NCBI RefSeq assembly: GCF_000199675.1
Contig: NC_014960.1
Location: 2,170,001 to 2,234,000 of the forward strand
Length of the DNA: 64,000 bases
Source of the DNA: Anaerolinea thermophila UNI-1
GTDB taxonomy: Bacteria; Chloroflexota; Anaerolineae; Anaerolineales; Anaerolineaceae
Direction of reading: 5' to 3'
In this document: piece by piece, positions 33,475-41,961 of the stretch
Numbering within the stretch: the stretch's first letter is position 1
Layout of the letters: every line of letters begins with the position of its first letter
The notes under the pieces: generated by a model
What the model was told of the DNA's origin: nothing
Seen by the model: only the letters and a program-made list of their open reading frames with translations
Database searches by the model: none
Translations under genes and position numbers: made by a program

Positions 33475-35583
33475 TCTGGCAGTTTTTCCCATCCACAACA
33501 TTCCCAGACTGAACAAAGCAATCAGGAACACTCCATATTGGTAGCGAAAATCCGAGGAGATGTTTACCAGTGCCATAATCAGCGATTGCAAAATCGGAAC
33601 AACCCCCACCGCAACACCCCAAGTCCATGAACGACGCTGAAGAGAAACAATCCCCCAAATAACCAGGAAAACATAAAGAGCACCGCCAGCACTCCATAAG
33701 ACTCCTGCCCCATAGGTAGAACTCCACACCACCCATTGAGCCAAGGGGAAAGTCAGCCATGGCAGCCTGGATTGCTCACTAACACCGTAAGGGTTTTTCT
33801 CAATCCAGCGAACATCCCCATTCACAATTTCAATATTGTGATAGAGAGTGGTGCATTCAACACAAACCCGCCAGACCAAACCACTACTGCATAACCAGTG
33901 TTTCAATTCCACACCAGGATTGCGTAAGGCTAATTGAAGAAACATACCAAGGTGACGAGAATGATTTTCAGCAAATAATTGATGATTGAAACGGTCAGTG
34001 AAATAAATAGGACTGACATTACAACAATAATAGGGCCATTCTTCCAAAGGGGTAAGCGCATTGAAATAAGCCCTTTCCTCTTCGGTAAGAGGCGTCCCCC
34101 CCGTAATATGTGCACCGAAATGGTGGAGAAAGATAGTATCTCCAAGAATATAACTATTGCGCTCTACATGAAAGAGGTCGTAAAGAGGCCCGCGGATTCC
34201 AAAGCCAATCGCCAATCCAACCAGGGCTGCCAGACCTATAGATTTCCAGTACCTTTGATAAAGCACAAGAAGCACAAGAAATACAACGAAAAAGATTGCC
34301 ACACCATTGTGCCTGAACAAAAAAACCGTGGTTGCCATGAAGGACAAACCCAACCAGTGGCGTCTTTCGGCGAGCCATTTGCCTTGCGTTTCAGCAATCC
34401 ATACACACAGGATGAACAACCCCGCCAAACCATACGAATAAAGAACGTCTTTCCAATGCGTAATGGCTAAAAGAGGGTTGGCAGGTACCAGAGCAAATAA
34501 AAGGCTCAGCCCCCAGCCTATCCCTTGGGGAAGCCCTAATGATCGAAACTGTCCTACCCCCCAGCCAACCAGAAGGCTGAAAACGAGAACCTGTAGGAGT
34601 GCCATGGAAGCAGGTGTGTGCCATATTTTTGCTACCCCTGCGGTGATAAGCGTATAAATGGCAGGTGCCCAGTCATTAAATTGCCCTGTCAAAACCTGAC
34701 GCCACTGGTCAATCGAGTCTTCCGAGAGAATTGCTGGATAAAATGTCAGCCAGTAGACCAACCCTGTAAACAACGGGGGAATACTATAGCCAATCCAGGC
34801 TTTCCAGGAAGCCGGGACTAAAGAGGCTTCACGTGGATTCAAAACAGCGTATCCTGTCAAAGAAAGAAACACCCAAACAAGAGCCCACCCGTAAGACAGC
34901 AACCCCGACCAGGACAAAGGCTTGGCATACGGATGAGAAACATCCAGTTTTACGATAATTTGAGATACTTCAGGAGCAGAGAGGTTAACTTCATAGGGCT
35001 TACCATCCCATTGAACCTGTGCCTTCCCCCCCTTTGGTCCCCCTCGAAAAACCAGATACCCTCTATTCAGAAGATGCCCCTTCCAACGCAGACTTCCGCC
35101 ATGCCCTGTCGGTAAGATCCAACCTTCATCGGTCCGTTGCCATCCCTCACCCTGAAACTGATGAAGTGGAATACGGTAACGGTTTCCATCTGATAGATAC
35201 TCAACCCACACACGAACAGAAGGGTTGGAGCCCTCATTCTGTAATACAGGGGAAATGATTAACTCATGTTTGGGATAAACAAATGCCATCCATTCAGGAC
35301 GGAGGGGAATAGCAATCATCAACCACAAAGAAAATCCCACTGCAATGAAAAGCCCCATCATTTTCTGTCTGAAAGAAACCTTCTGGGAAGCAGGGAGCAA
35401 AACCCGCATGGTGAGATTTTGAGCCAACCAAGTACCCAAACCAGCAAACAACAAGAGAATCAACCAGAGACTCCAGCCGGAAAAATCCACCCAACGCAGG
35501 AAAATGGCATAAAAGCTTAAGGAGAAAGCAATCCCGGTAATCAGCCACATTCCATGAACAAGGTAATTTCGTATGCTTTGCAT
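33463..35583 (-). CDS. Large polytopic membrane protein, GT-C-like
   Basis: 706 residues. Two or three N-terminal helices, an extracytoplasmic beta-rich region (~100-225), then about ten helices with a conserved-looking loop FYPAILSEDSIDQWRQVLTGQFND and THWKDVLYSYGL, and a final loop rich in aromatic residues. The topology and the early acidic loop (ILSEDS) resemble membrane glycosyltransferases of the DUF6020/GT39 type, but I cannot assign a reaction. Its 3' end overlaps the convergent PAS/GAF gene by 12 bp. Start ATG 35583 has GGGACTGGAG before it. Confidence 0.72.
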   Translation of the reverse strand: MQSIRNYLVHGMWLITGIAFSLSFYAIFLRWVDFSGWSLWLILLLFAGLGTWLAQNLTMRVLLPASQKVSFRQKMMGLFIAVGFSLWLMIAIPLRPEWMAFVYPKHELIISPVLQNEGSNPSVRVWVEYLSDGNRYRIPLHQFQGEGWQRTDEGWILPTGHGGSLRWKGHLLNRGYLVFRGGPKGGKAQVQWDGKPYEVNLSAPEVSQIIVKLDVSHPYAKPLSWSGLLSYGWALVWVFLSLTGYAVLNPREASLVPASWKAWIGYSIPPLFTGLVYWLTFYPAILSEDSIDQWRQVLTGQFNDWAPAIYTLITAGVAKIWHTPASMALLQVLVFSLLVGWGVGQFRSLGLPQGIGWGLSLLFALVPANPLLAITHWKDVLYSYGLAGLFILCVWIAETQGKWLAERRHWLGLSFMATTVFLFRHNGVAIFFVVFLVLLVLYQRYWKSIGLAALVGLAIGFGIRGPLYDLFHVERNSYILGDTIFLHHFGAHITGGTPLTEEERAYFNALTPLEEWPYYCCNVSPIYFTDRFNHQLFAENHSRHLGMFLQLALRNPGVELKHWLCSSGLVWRVCVECTTLYHNIEIVNGDVRWIEKNPYGVSEQSRLPWLTFPLAQWVVWSSTYGAGVLWSAGGALYVFLVIWGIVSLQRRSWTWGVAVGVVPILQSLIMALVNISSDFRYQYGVFLIALFSLGMLWMGKTARSSG

Positions 35584-35706
35584 CTCCAGTCCCTTTTCTT
35601 AAGGAAATTCGTTCCCAGTATATCACAAGCAATTGGTCCTGCCCGCGAGAGGAAACACCGGCAAAATGTGGTATGCTTTTCTAAAAGCACAAATGAAAGG
35701 GCTACG

Positions 35707-36642
35707 ATGATTGCGAACTTCGCACAGCGCATTCTGGATAACGTACAGAAAATCTTTGTAGGTAAAGAAGAAGCCATTCGTCTTCTGCTGGTTGCAGTGC
35801 TTTGTGAAGGGCATGTTCTGATAGAAGATGTGCCGGGAACGGGGAAAACCACCCTCGCTCGGGCACTGGCAACCACACTGGGATGCACTTTCCGCAGGAT
35901 CCAGTTCACGCCTGACCTTCTTCCTTCGGACATTACAGGGATTTCATGGTTCAACCAGAAAACTCAGGAGTTTGAGTATCGCCCCGGTCCCATCATGACC
36001 CAAATCTTGCTTGCCGACGAAATCAACCGGGCAACTCCCCGCACCCAATCTGCACTCCTGGAAGCCATGCAGGAAAGACAGGTTACAGCAGATGGGGTGA
36101 CTCGTCCTCTGGAACGTCCATTTCTGGTGCTGGCAACCCAAAATCCGGTAGAACTGGAAGGAACATTTCCTTTACCCGAAGCACAAGTCGATCGGTTTTT
36201 CCTGCGCGTCACCCTGGGATACCCAAACTCTTCTGAAGAAAACGCCATTCTTGAGCGATTTGGTGCACATGATCCTTTCAAAGACCTGCCTCCGGTCACT
36301 CACCCTCAAGAAATTTTTGAAATGATTGAGGCACGTCAAAGGATCCACGTAGAAAGTTCCATTCGGGATTACATGGTCAAGATTGCCAGAGCCACCCGTG
36401 AAGATGCAGATATTCTTCTGGGGGCAAGTCCCCGTGCCACTCTGGCCTTATATCAAGCCTCCCAAGCCCTGGCAGGGATTCGGGGAAGAAATTACGTGAT
36501 CCCTGATGACGTTAAATGCATCATTGCCCCTGTTCTTGCCCACCGTCTTGTCATCTCACCACAGGCTCAACTTCGTGGTCGCAACGCTCAAGATCTGATT
36601 CATGAGATTGTTGCTCGAATCCCCGTCCCCGTAGAGTCATGA
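35707..36642 (+). CDS. MoxR-type AAA+ ATPase
   Basis: 311 residues. Walker A is DVPGTGKTTLARAL (residues ~41-54), Walker B LADEINRATPRTQSALLEAM, sensor 1 ATQNPVELEGTFPLPEAQ, and a C-terminal helical lid (LGASPRATLALYQASQAL). MoxR ATPases act as chaperones with DUF58/VWA partners. ATG 35707 follows GAAAGGG; the frame is open further upstream but without domain content. It overlaps the DUF58 gene by ATGA, forming the usual MoxR-DUF58-DUF4129 unit. Confidence 0.93.
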   Translation: MIANFAQRILDNVQKIFVGKEEAIRLLLVAVLCEGHVLIEDVPGTGKTTLARALATTLGCTFRRIQFTPDLLPSDITGISWFNQKTQEFEYRPGPIMTQILLADEINRATPRTQSALLEAMQERQVTADGVTRPLERPFLVLATQNPVELEGTFPLPEAQVDRFFLRVTLGYPNSSEENAILERFGAHDPFKDLPPVTHPQEIFEMIEARQRIHVESSIRDYMVKIARATREDADILLGASPRATLALYQASQALAGIRGRNYVIPDDVKCIIAPVLAHRLVISPQAQLRGRNAQDLIHEIVARIPVPVES

Positions 36643-37817
36643 ATCCCATCGCCTGGATTCCACTTCTCGCCCTTTTGTTTTTCATGGGAATTGCCCTGCA
36701 AGCCCAGTGGCTGATTTATTTCAGCGCCACGGTCCTTCTTGTATTTGGTGCCGCACATTTCTGGACAATCCATGCTCTGGATCGCGTCTCTTACCGAAGA
36801 CGTTTTCGTTACCGGCGAGGCTTCCCGGGTGAAGAAAGCCATGTAAGCATCGAGATCAGCAACCAGAAAATTCTGCCACTCTCCTGGATTAAGACAGAAG
36901 ACCCCTGGGCATTACAGGTTTCCCCAACGGATGAGGCGTTACTGGCTCCTTCTCCCATCGAGGGAGAAGGTTGGCTCGTTAATGTTGCCAATTTACGCTG
37001 GTTTGGGAAAATTAACCGTCATTTTACTTTACGGTTTGGGAAGCGAGGAATCTACTCCATCGGAGACACTCGTCTTTACTCTGGTGACCTTTTTGGCATA
37101 AGCCAGAGAGAAAGTGTCCTTTCAAACCGTGAATTTCTTACGGTCTTTCCAGCATTGCTACCTTATGAGATGTTGGGACTGCAGACGGAAGACCCCTTTG
37201 GGGAAACACAAGCGAAAAACACTCTCTTCGAAGACCCTACCCGATTCATCGGTATTCGCCCTTACCATCCGGAAGATGGCTTTCGACGCATTCATTGGGC
37301 AGCAACTGCCCGAAGTGGACAACTGCAGAGTAAAATACTTCAACCTGTCTCGGCTCGAACGCTGGCGGTTTGCTTGAACCTCTCAACGTCCGAGCAATTC
37401 TGGCTGGGGTATTCCTCGCCCTTGCTGGAGAAAATGATCAGCGCTGCTGCTACCCTTTGTTATTACGGGATTCAACATCGTTACAGTGTGGGGCTCTATG
37501 CCAATGGATGCCTTGCAAATGCCGATCAACCTTTTCGCATTCAACCTGGTGAGACGCAACAGCATCTTGTTCATTTACTGGAAGCCCTGGCTGGCATTAC
37601 CCCGTATATTCCTCAACCCTTTGAAGCCTTTCTCACCGAATCTCTTCCTCATATTCCCTTTGGGACAACCCTGCTTATCATCACTGCACTCCTATCCGAC
37701 CCTCTGGCAGAAATGCTGATACGATTGCGCACAATCCGTCGCCAAATGGTGCTCTATAAAGTGGGGGAAGCACCCCATTTGACCTTGCCCGGCATTCGTA
37801 CCATTCATATTCCATAA
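36639..37817 (+). CDS. DUF58 protein, partner of MoxR
   Basis: 392 residues. Two N-terminal membrane helices, a beta-rich middle, and the DUF58 core FEDPTRFIGIRPYHPEDGFRRIHWAATAR starting near residue 200, followed by a von Willebrand A-like region without a full MIDAS. It is coupled to the MoxR gene by a 4-bp overlap. The pair is often involved in envelope or protein-complex assembly; the client here is unknown. Confidence 0.88.
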   Translation: MNPIAWIPLLALLFFMGIALQAQWLIYFSATVLLVFGAAHFWTIHALDRVSYRRRFRYRRGFPGEESHVSIEISNQKILPLSWIKTEDPWALQVSPTDEALLAPSPIEGEGWLVNVANLRWFGKINRHFTLRFGKRGIYSIGDTRLYSGDLFGISQRESVLSNREFLTVFPALLPYEMLGLQTEDPFGETQAKNTLFEDPTRFIGIRPYHPEDGFRRIHWAATARSGQLQSKILQPVSARTLAVCLNLSTSEQFWLGYSSPLLEKMISAAATLCYYGIQHRYSVGLYANGCLANADQPFRIQPGETQQHLVHLLEALAGITPYIPQPFEAFLTESLPHIPFGTTLLIITALLSDPLAEMLIRLRTIRRQMVLYKVGEAPHLTLPGIRTIHIP

Positions 37818-37841
37818 GTCAACTACATTGTTTGCCCTCGT

Positions 37842-39272
37842 ATGAGAACCAGTGCCCTGACCCTCCACTCGCATAAAGTATGGAAACATCTTCCTCTTCT
37901 ACTGCAGGCAGGAATGGAAATGGTTTGGGCATCTCTCTGGTATACGGGACTGTTCTCCGAACAGGTACGCTTGCCCTGGTGGAGTATCTGGCTCATCTTT
38001 TGGGCAATCCTGGCTTTGAGTTATGCCATAAGACTCGTCATGCTTACCATCAAGCGAAGACAACCTTTTTTTCAGGTGGGGTTCTTGATATGGGCACTGG
38101 TTGCGGGAATCATTTCCTTGAAATTAATCTTCTACTACCATGTGCAAATTGGATGGAAAGCATTTCTACTCTCCCCATGGTATGCCTTAACCGGCGCCGA
38201 AGAAAGTTTCCTGCCCTTCTTCCACATCCTGCTGGTCCCATTGCTGATTATCCGGGGAATTGCCCTGGCGAATTCCATTCCAGAAATCAGAAGTGCGCAG
38301 ATAGATTTCCAAACTGGACTTGTCGGGGTCTTGCTGTTTGGACTTTTTTACTTACCTGTCCAGCCAAATCTCTCTGTGACAGGGCTCTTTTTATATCTCT
38401 GGCTGGGCTTAATTGTCCTGAGCAGTGCACGGCTTTACGGAGTCAGTGCTTTTCGCGGAGGCAGAGTATCGGCTATCGATTCTGCCTGGGTGATTGGGTT
38501 GGTCATTTCTGCCGGGCTCGTAATTCTCCTTGGCATCCTTTCGGGTATCTTTTTTAGCAGTTATATAGGCAAATTTTTATTACAAATTTTCATTGTGCTC
38601 ATTGCCATTCTGGGTGGTTTGCTCATCCTGTTGATCTTTCCCCTTCTTATTGGGATTATGCGCCTTCTGTTAATGGTTTTTGAGATCTTTGGAGCACGCA
38701 TGAGTGATGTCCAGAACGCGATACAGAAAGCCCTGGAACAAACCCAAACGTTTTCTGTTGAATTAATTGAGTCGCAACTGAAAACCTTTGAAGCCTTGAA
38801 AATTGCTTTACCTCTGCTGTTACTGTTTGTGGTTCTCATGGCAATCCTGGTCTGGCTTCGTCAGAAAAACCGTTCTCAAACATTGGTTGCCGAAGAAGAT
38901 ATTCAACACGAAAAACCAGTCCTGCGCCTTTTTTCATTCAACCAAAGACATCGTATCAAAGAAAACAAAATTTCTCCCAAGCAGTGGTTAGCCGTCGCAC
39001 GCATTCGAAGAATTTACCATCAATTTGAGGCTTTATGTGAACAAGCAGGGAAACCTCGCCACCCCAGCACCACCCCATCAGAGTTCGCTGAGCATGCCGG
39101 AAATTGGTTTCCCCACTTGAAGACCGAAATTGATCTGATTACCCGCACCTATGTACAGGTAAGGTATGGGGAAATCTCGGAAACGCCTGATGAGTGGCAG
39201 ACGGTATTGAATGCATGGAAGAACGTTCAGCATTCCCTTAAAAGAAAAAAGCCTGCCCGAAAGCAGGCTTAA
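37842..39272 (+). CDS. Membrane protein with C-terminal DUF4129 domain
   Basis: 476 residues. About nine membrane helices in the first 360 residues, then a cytosolic DUF4129 domain (ARIRRIYHQFEALCEQAGKP, TPSEFAEHAG, YVQVRYGE). DUF4129 is normally found at the end of TgpA-like transglutaminase membrane proteins; the transglutaminase core is absent here, so it is a reduced version. It follows DUF58 by 24 bases. The last codons contain the hairpin that terminates the opposite operon. Confidence 0.8.
   Translation: MRTSALTLHSHKVWKHLPLLLQAGMEMVWASLWYTGLFSEQVRLPWWSIWLIFWAILALSYAIRLVMLTIKRRQPFFQVGFLIWALVAGIISLKLIFYYHVQIGWKAFLLSPWYALTGAEESFLPFFHILLVPLLIIRGIALANSIPEIRSAQIDFQTGLVGVLLFGLFYLPVQPNLSVTGLFLYLWLGLIVLSSARLYGVSAFRGGRVSAIDSAWVIGLVISAGLVILLGILSGIFFSSYIGKFLLQIFIVLIAILGGLLILLIFPLLIGIMRLLLMVFEIFGARMSDVQNAIQKALEQTQTFSVELIESQLKTFEALKIALPLLLLFVVLMAILVWLRQKNRSQTLVAEEDIQHEKPVLRLFSFNQRHRIKENKISPKQWLAVARIRRIYHQFEALCEQAGKPRHPSTTPSEFAEHAGNWFPHLKTEIDLITRTYVQVRYGEISETPDEWQTVLNAWKNVQHSLKRKKPARKQA
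39249..39270 (-). terminator. Terminator of the M20/VTT/udk operon, inside the opposite gene
   Basis: On the minus strand AAGCCTGC-TTTCGG-GCAGGCTT is followed by TTTTCTTTT. It lies within the last codons of the DUF4129 gene on the plus strand. Confidence 0.8.
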
Positions 39273-39288
39273 GCCCTGACGAGAAATC

Positions 39289-40650
39289 TTAATTTTCCCC
39301 AAAGGCTTTCAATATTCTTGCAATGTGCATAGCACCTTTGAGATAGAGATCCAGGCGGATATTTTCATTAGGGGCATGTGCCTGAGAACCCGGATGCCCA
39401 ATGCCTGCGGTGACTACAGGGACTTTCAAAGTTTCAATGAACACATGGTTGGGTCCCGAACCGCCTACCATGGGAACAATCTGCATGGGCTGGCCGTACG
39501 GCTCAAGTGCGGCTTCAACGACCAACTGGACAAACGGGTCATCCGGATCGGTAAGCGCTGGGGCTTCTCCCCCCAGGAAAGTAATCTGCACATCCCCAAA
39601 CCCCTCAGCATCCAAATGGGCACGCAACTTTTCCAGGACTTCTTCCGGGGTTTGATAGGGAACTAGACGGAAATCCACTTTTGCACTGGCTTTGGCGGGC
39701 TGAACCGTTTTGGAACCCGGTCCCTGATAACCGGAGGTAAGCCCACAAATCGTACAGGTGGGTTCATAGACTTCGGCAATTTTCAACGGCGTCCCGCCAG
39801 TTAAGCCTTTCAGGAAAGACTTGACTCCGTAACGAGTTTTATATTCCTCGGCAGGATCAGGCAAGGCTTCCAAAAGAGCAATTTCTCGCTCGGTAGGTTT
39901 ACGGACGTTATCGTAGAAACCGCGGATTCGGATTGCTTCATCCGGACCCTTCAATGAGTTAAGCGCCCAAACCAACCGCCAGGCAGCGTTAGGCATAATT
40001 GAACCGCCCAGACCTGAATGCATGTCCTGATTGGCTGTTTCAACGCTGAGTTCTACATAACAAATGCCGCGCAAACCCAAATACTGCATGGGGACATCAC
40101 GAAAATCTACCCCACCAAATTCCCAAATACAAGCATCCGCTTTGAGCAACTCAGCGTGGGAACGCACAAACGGAGCCAGATGCGCGCTGGAGGTTTCCTC
40201 TTCCCCTTCCAGAATAAATTTCACCGTACAGGGTAACTCCCCCTCTTCTGCCAGAAGAGCATCAATGGCAAACAAACGGCTGGTGAAATGCCCTTTATCA
40301 TCACTGACACCACGCGCATACAGCTTTCCATCTCGAATGGCAGGCTCAAAAGGCGGGGTATCCCAGAGTTCCAAAGGTTCAGGGGGCTGAACATCATAAT
40401 GGTTATAGAACAGGATAGTCTTCGGACTTCTCCCTTTGCGCTCTCCATACACAATCGGAGCACCATCGGTCGGAAAAATCTTTACCTCAAACCCTCGTTG
40501 ACGCAACATTTCGGCAGTCATTTCTGCCGTTTCCTGCAATCCCCAGTTCTGGGCTGAGACACTGGGCTGAGCGCAATAGCGGGAAAGTTCCGAAATACTG
40601 TCATCCAAGTGACTCTGCAAATAGGCATCAACACGAGCAAAATGGGACAT
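39289..40650 (-). CDS. M20-family metallopeptidase (dipeptidase/ArgE-like)
   Basis: 453 residues. Metal-site motifs: H84-x-D86 in FYNHYDVQPPEP, D in YARGVSDDKGHF, the catalytic Glu pair in LEGEEETSS, and the late H in GHPGSQAHAPNE. A lid/dimerisation domain is inserted at about 195-345. The family cleaves dipeptides or deacylates amino acids. ATG 40650 has a perfect GGAGG 5 bases upstream; the extra 43 residues in frame upstream are not domain-like. It is the last gene of a minus-strand group after udk and the VTT protein. Confidence 0.92.
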   Translation of the reverse strand: MSHFARVDAYLQSHLDDSISELSRYCAQPSVSAQNWGLQETAEMTAEMLRQRGFEVKIFPTDGAPIVYGERKGRSPKTILFYNHYDVQPPEPLELWDTPPFEPAIRDGKLYARGVSDDKGHFTSRLFAIDALLAEEGELPCTVKFILEGEEETSSAHLAPFVRSHAELLKADACIWEFGGVDFRDVPMQYLGLRGICYVELSVETANQDMHSGLGGSIMPNAAWRLVWALNSLKGPDEAIRIRGFYDNVRKPTEREIALLEALPDPAEEYKTRYGVKSFLKGLTGGTPLKIAEVYEPTCTICGLTSGYQGPGSKTVQPAKASAKVDFRLVPYQTPEEVLEKLRAHLDAEGFGDVQITFLGGEAPALTDPDDPFVQLVVEAALEPYGQPMQIVPMVGGSGPNHVFIETLKVPVVTAGIGHPGSQAHAPNENIRLDLYLKGAMHIARILKAFGEN

Positions 40651-40682
40651 AGCAACCTCCATGATGAAACTCGATGACGGAC

Positions 40683-41222
40683 TCAGAAAGGCAGGAAATT
40701 CAACAAACCTGCCCCTCCATACGCAAACATCAGCATTTTCAACACTTTTCCAATCCAGCAAAAGAGCAGGAATCTCCACACAGGCATTTTCAACATCCCG
40801 GCGATAATTCCGGCAACATCAAATATGGGGTTGGGAACAAACGCCAGAACCAGCACTGTCCAAACACCATAACGTCGCATCCAGTAAACCAGACGATCAT
40901 GCAATTCAGAACGCTCAACCACGCCCCTGCCACTGATTCCCGCGAGGTACCCGGAAAGTTCTCCCAACGCACTCCCCGTCCCCGCTACCAATGCCACCCA
41001 GAATGGATGAAATACCGCTCCCATCAGGGAAGTAAAGAGCACACCCGGCACCGGGAGAATGAGCGTGGCATTGGTCAGCAGAGAAACCAGGAATAACCCC
41101 GGATACCCCAATGCAGCCAGTTGTTTGACCTGATCCCGGTATAAGTAAATGGAGACCGAAAGCGCGATTACGAGCAGTAAGAGAAGGAGACGAACAATTC
41201 GTAATCGTGTCTCGGGCTTCAT
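40683..41222 (-). CDS. VTT-domain (TVP38/DedA-like) membrane protein
   Basis: 179 residues, five or six hydrophobic segments. The VTT core is present: LPVPGVLFTSLMGAVF, then GSALGELSGYLAG and FVPNPIFDVAGIIAGMLKM. DedA/TVP38 proteins are linked to lipid scrambling (undecaprenyl phosphate or phosphatidylethanolamine recycling) and proton-driven transport. ATG 41222 overlaps the udk stop by 4 bp, so it is translationally coupled to uridine kinase, with which it has no obvious functional link. Confidence 0.85.
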   Translation of the reverse strand: MKPETRLRIVRLLLLLLVIALSVSIYLYRDQVKQLAALGYPGLFLVSLLTNATLILPVPGVLFTSLMGAVFHPFWVALVAGTGSALGELSGYLAGISGRGVVERSELHDRLVYWMRRYGVWTVLVLAFVPNPIFDVAGIIAGMLKMPVWRFLLFCWIGKVLKMLMFAYGGAGLLNFLPF

Positions 41223-41863
41223 TCAGCAGATGATTCCTCTCCCAGCAGTTTTTCGATACGGGCAATCACCATATCGAGAGCCACAATGTTCATTCCCCCT
41301 TCAGGGATAATTACATCTGCATACCGCTTAGTTGGTTCTACAAATTCCAAATGCATGGGGCGCACAGTTTCCAAATACTGACGAATCACCGAGTCTGTGG
41401 TTCTGCCACGCTCAACAATATCGCGCTGCAAACGCCGGATAAAACGAATATCCGGATCGGTATCCACAAACAACTTCACATCAAAAAGCGCCCTTAAGGC
41501 GGGCTCGTAGAAAATCAAAATGCCATCTACCAGAATAATTCTGCGGGGTTCCACCAGAATGGTCTGCTCTGTGCGGGTGTGACGGGCAAAATCATACACC
41601 GGCATGCGTACGGGCTTCCACTGCTTGAGTTGCTGAATATGCTCAATTAATAAATCCGTCTCCAGAGAATCCGGATGATCAAAGTTCACCCGCTGTCGTT
41701 CTTCCAGCGAGAGATGAGTTAAGTCCCGATAGTAAGCATCATGAGAAAGGCAGGCAATACGATGACTGCCCACCCGTTCAATAATGCTCTTAACGACTGT
41801 TGTTTTTCCAGAACCGGTTCCACCGGCAATACCAATGACGAGGGGAGTAAGACGTCCTTGCAT
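41219..41863 (-). CDS. udk: Uridine kinase
   Basis: 214 residues, normal length. P-loop GIAGGTGSGKTTVV at 11-24; substrate-binding SHDAYYRDL, NFDHPDSLE, PVYDFARHTR; and RFIRRLQRDIVERGRT. It phosphorylates uridine and cytidine for pyrimidine salvage in the cytosol. The promoter TGC-TATAAT ends 6 bases before ATG and there is no Shine-Dalgarno, so a leaderless message is likely. First gene of the udk-VTT-M20 group. Confidence 0.93.
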   Translation of the reverse strand: MQGRLTPLVIGIAGGTGSGKTTVVKSIIERVGSHRIACLSHDAYYRDLTHLSLEERQRVNFDHPDSLETDLLIEHIQQLKQWKPVRMPVYDFARHTRTEQTILVEPRRIILVDGILIFYEPALRALFDVKLFVDTDPDIRFIRRLQRDIVERGRTTDSVIRQYLETVRPMHLEFVEPTKRYADVIIPEGGMNIVALDMVIARIEKLLGEESSAE

Positions 41864-41869
41864 ACCCGA

Positions 41870-41878
41870 ATTATAGCA
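41870..41878 (-). promoter_or_regulatory. Extended -10 promoter of udk (leaderless)
   Basis: TGC-TATAAT on the minus strand, 6 bases before the udk ATG. Confidence 0.65.
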
Positions 41879-41889
41879 AATGCTGGAGA

Positions 41890-41904
41890 TTTGACAGGGT
41901 CAAA
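41890..41904. promoter_or_regulatory. Palindrome TTTGAC-AGG-GTCAAA, possible operator
   Basis: Perfect 6-bp inverted repeat with 3-bp spacer in the 98-bp divergent gap between udk and the zinc-ribbon gene, overlapping the -35 region of udk. Confidence 0.35.
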
Positions 41905-41946
41905 ATCAAAAAATGGTCAAAAAGCACCCGATGCGAGTTATTTTTA

Positions 41947-41955
41947 TGTTATATT
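41947..41955 (+). promoter_or_regulatory. Extended -10 promoter of zinc-ribbon gene (leaderless)
   Basis: TGT-TATATT ends 6 bases before ATG 41962; no Shine-Dalgarno. Confidence 0.55.
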
Positions 41956-41961
41956 TTCACC

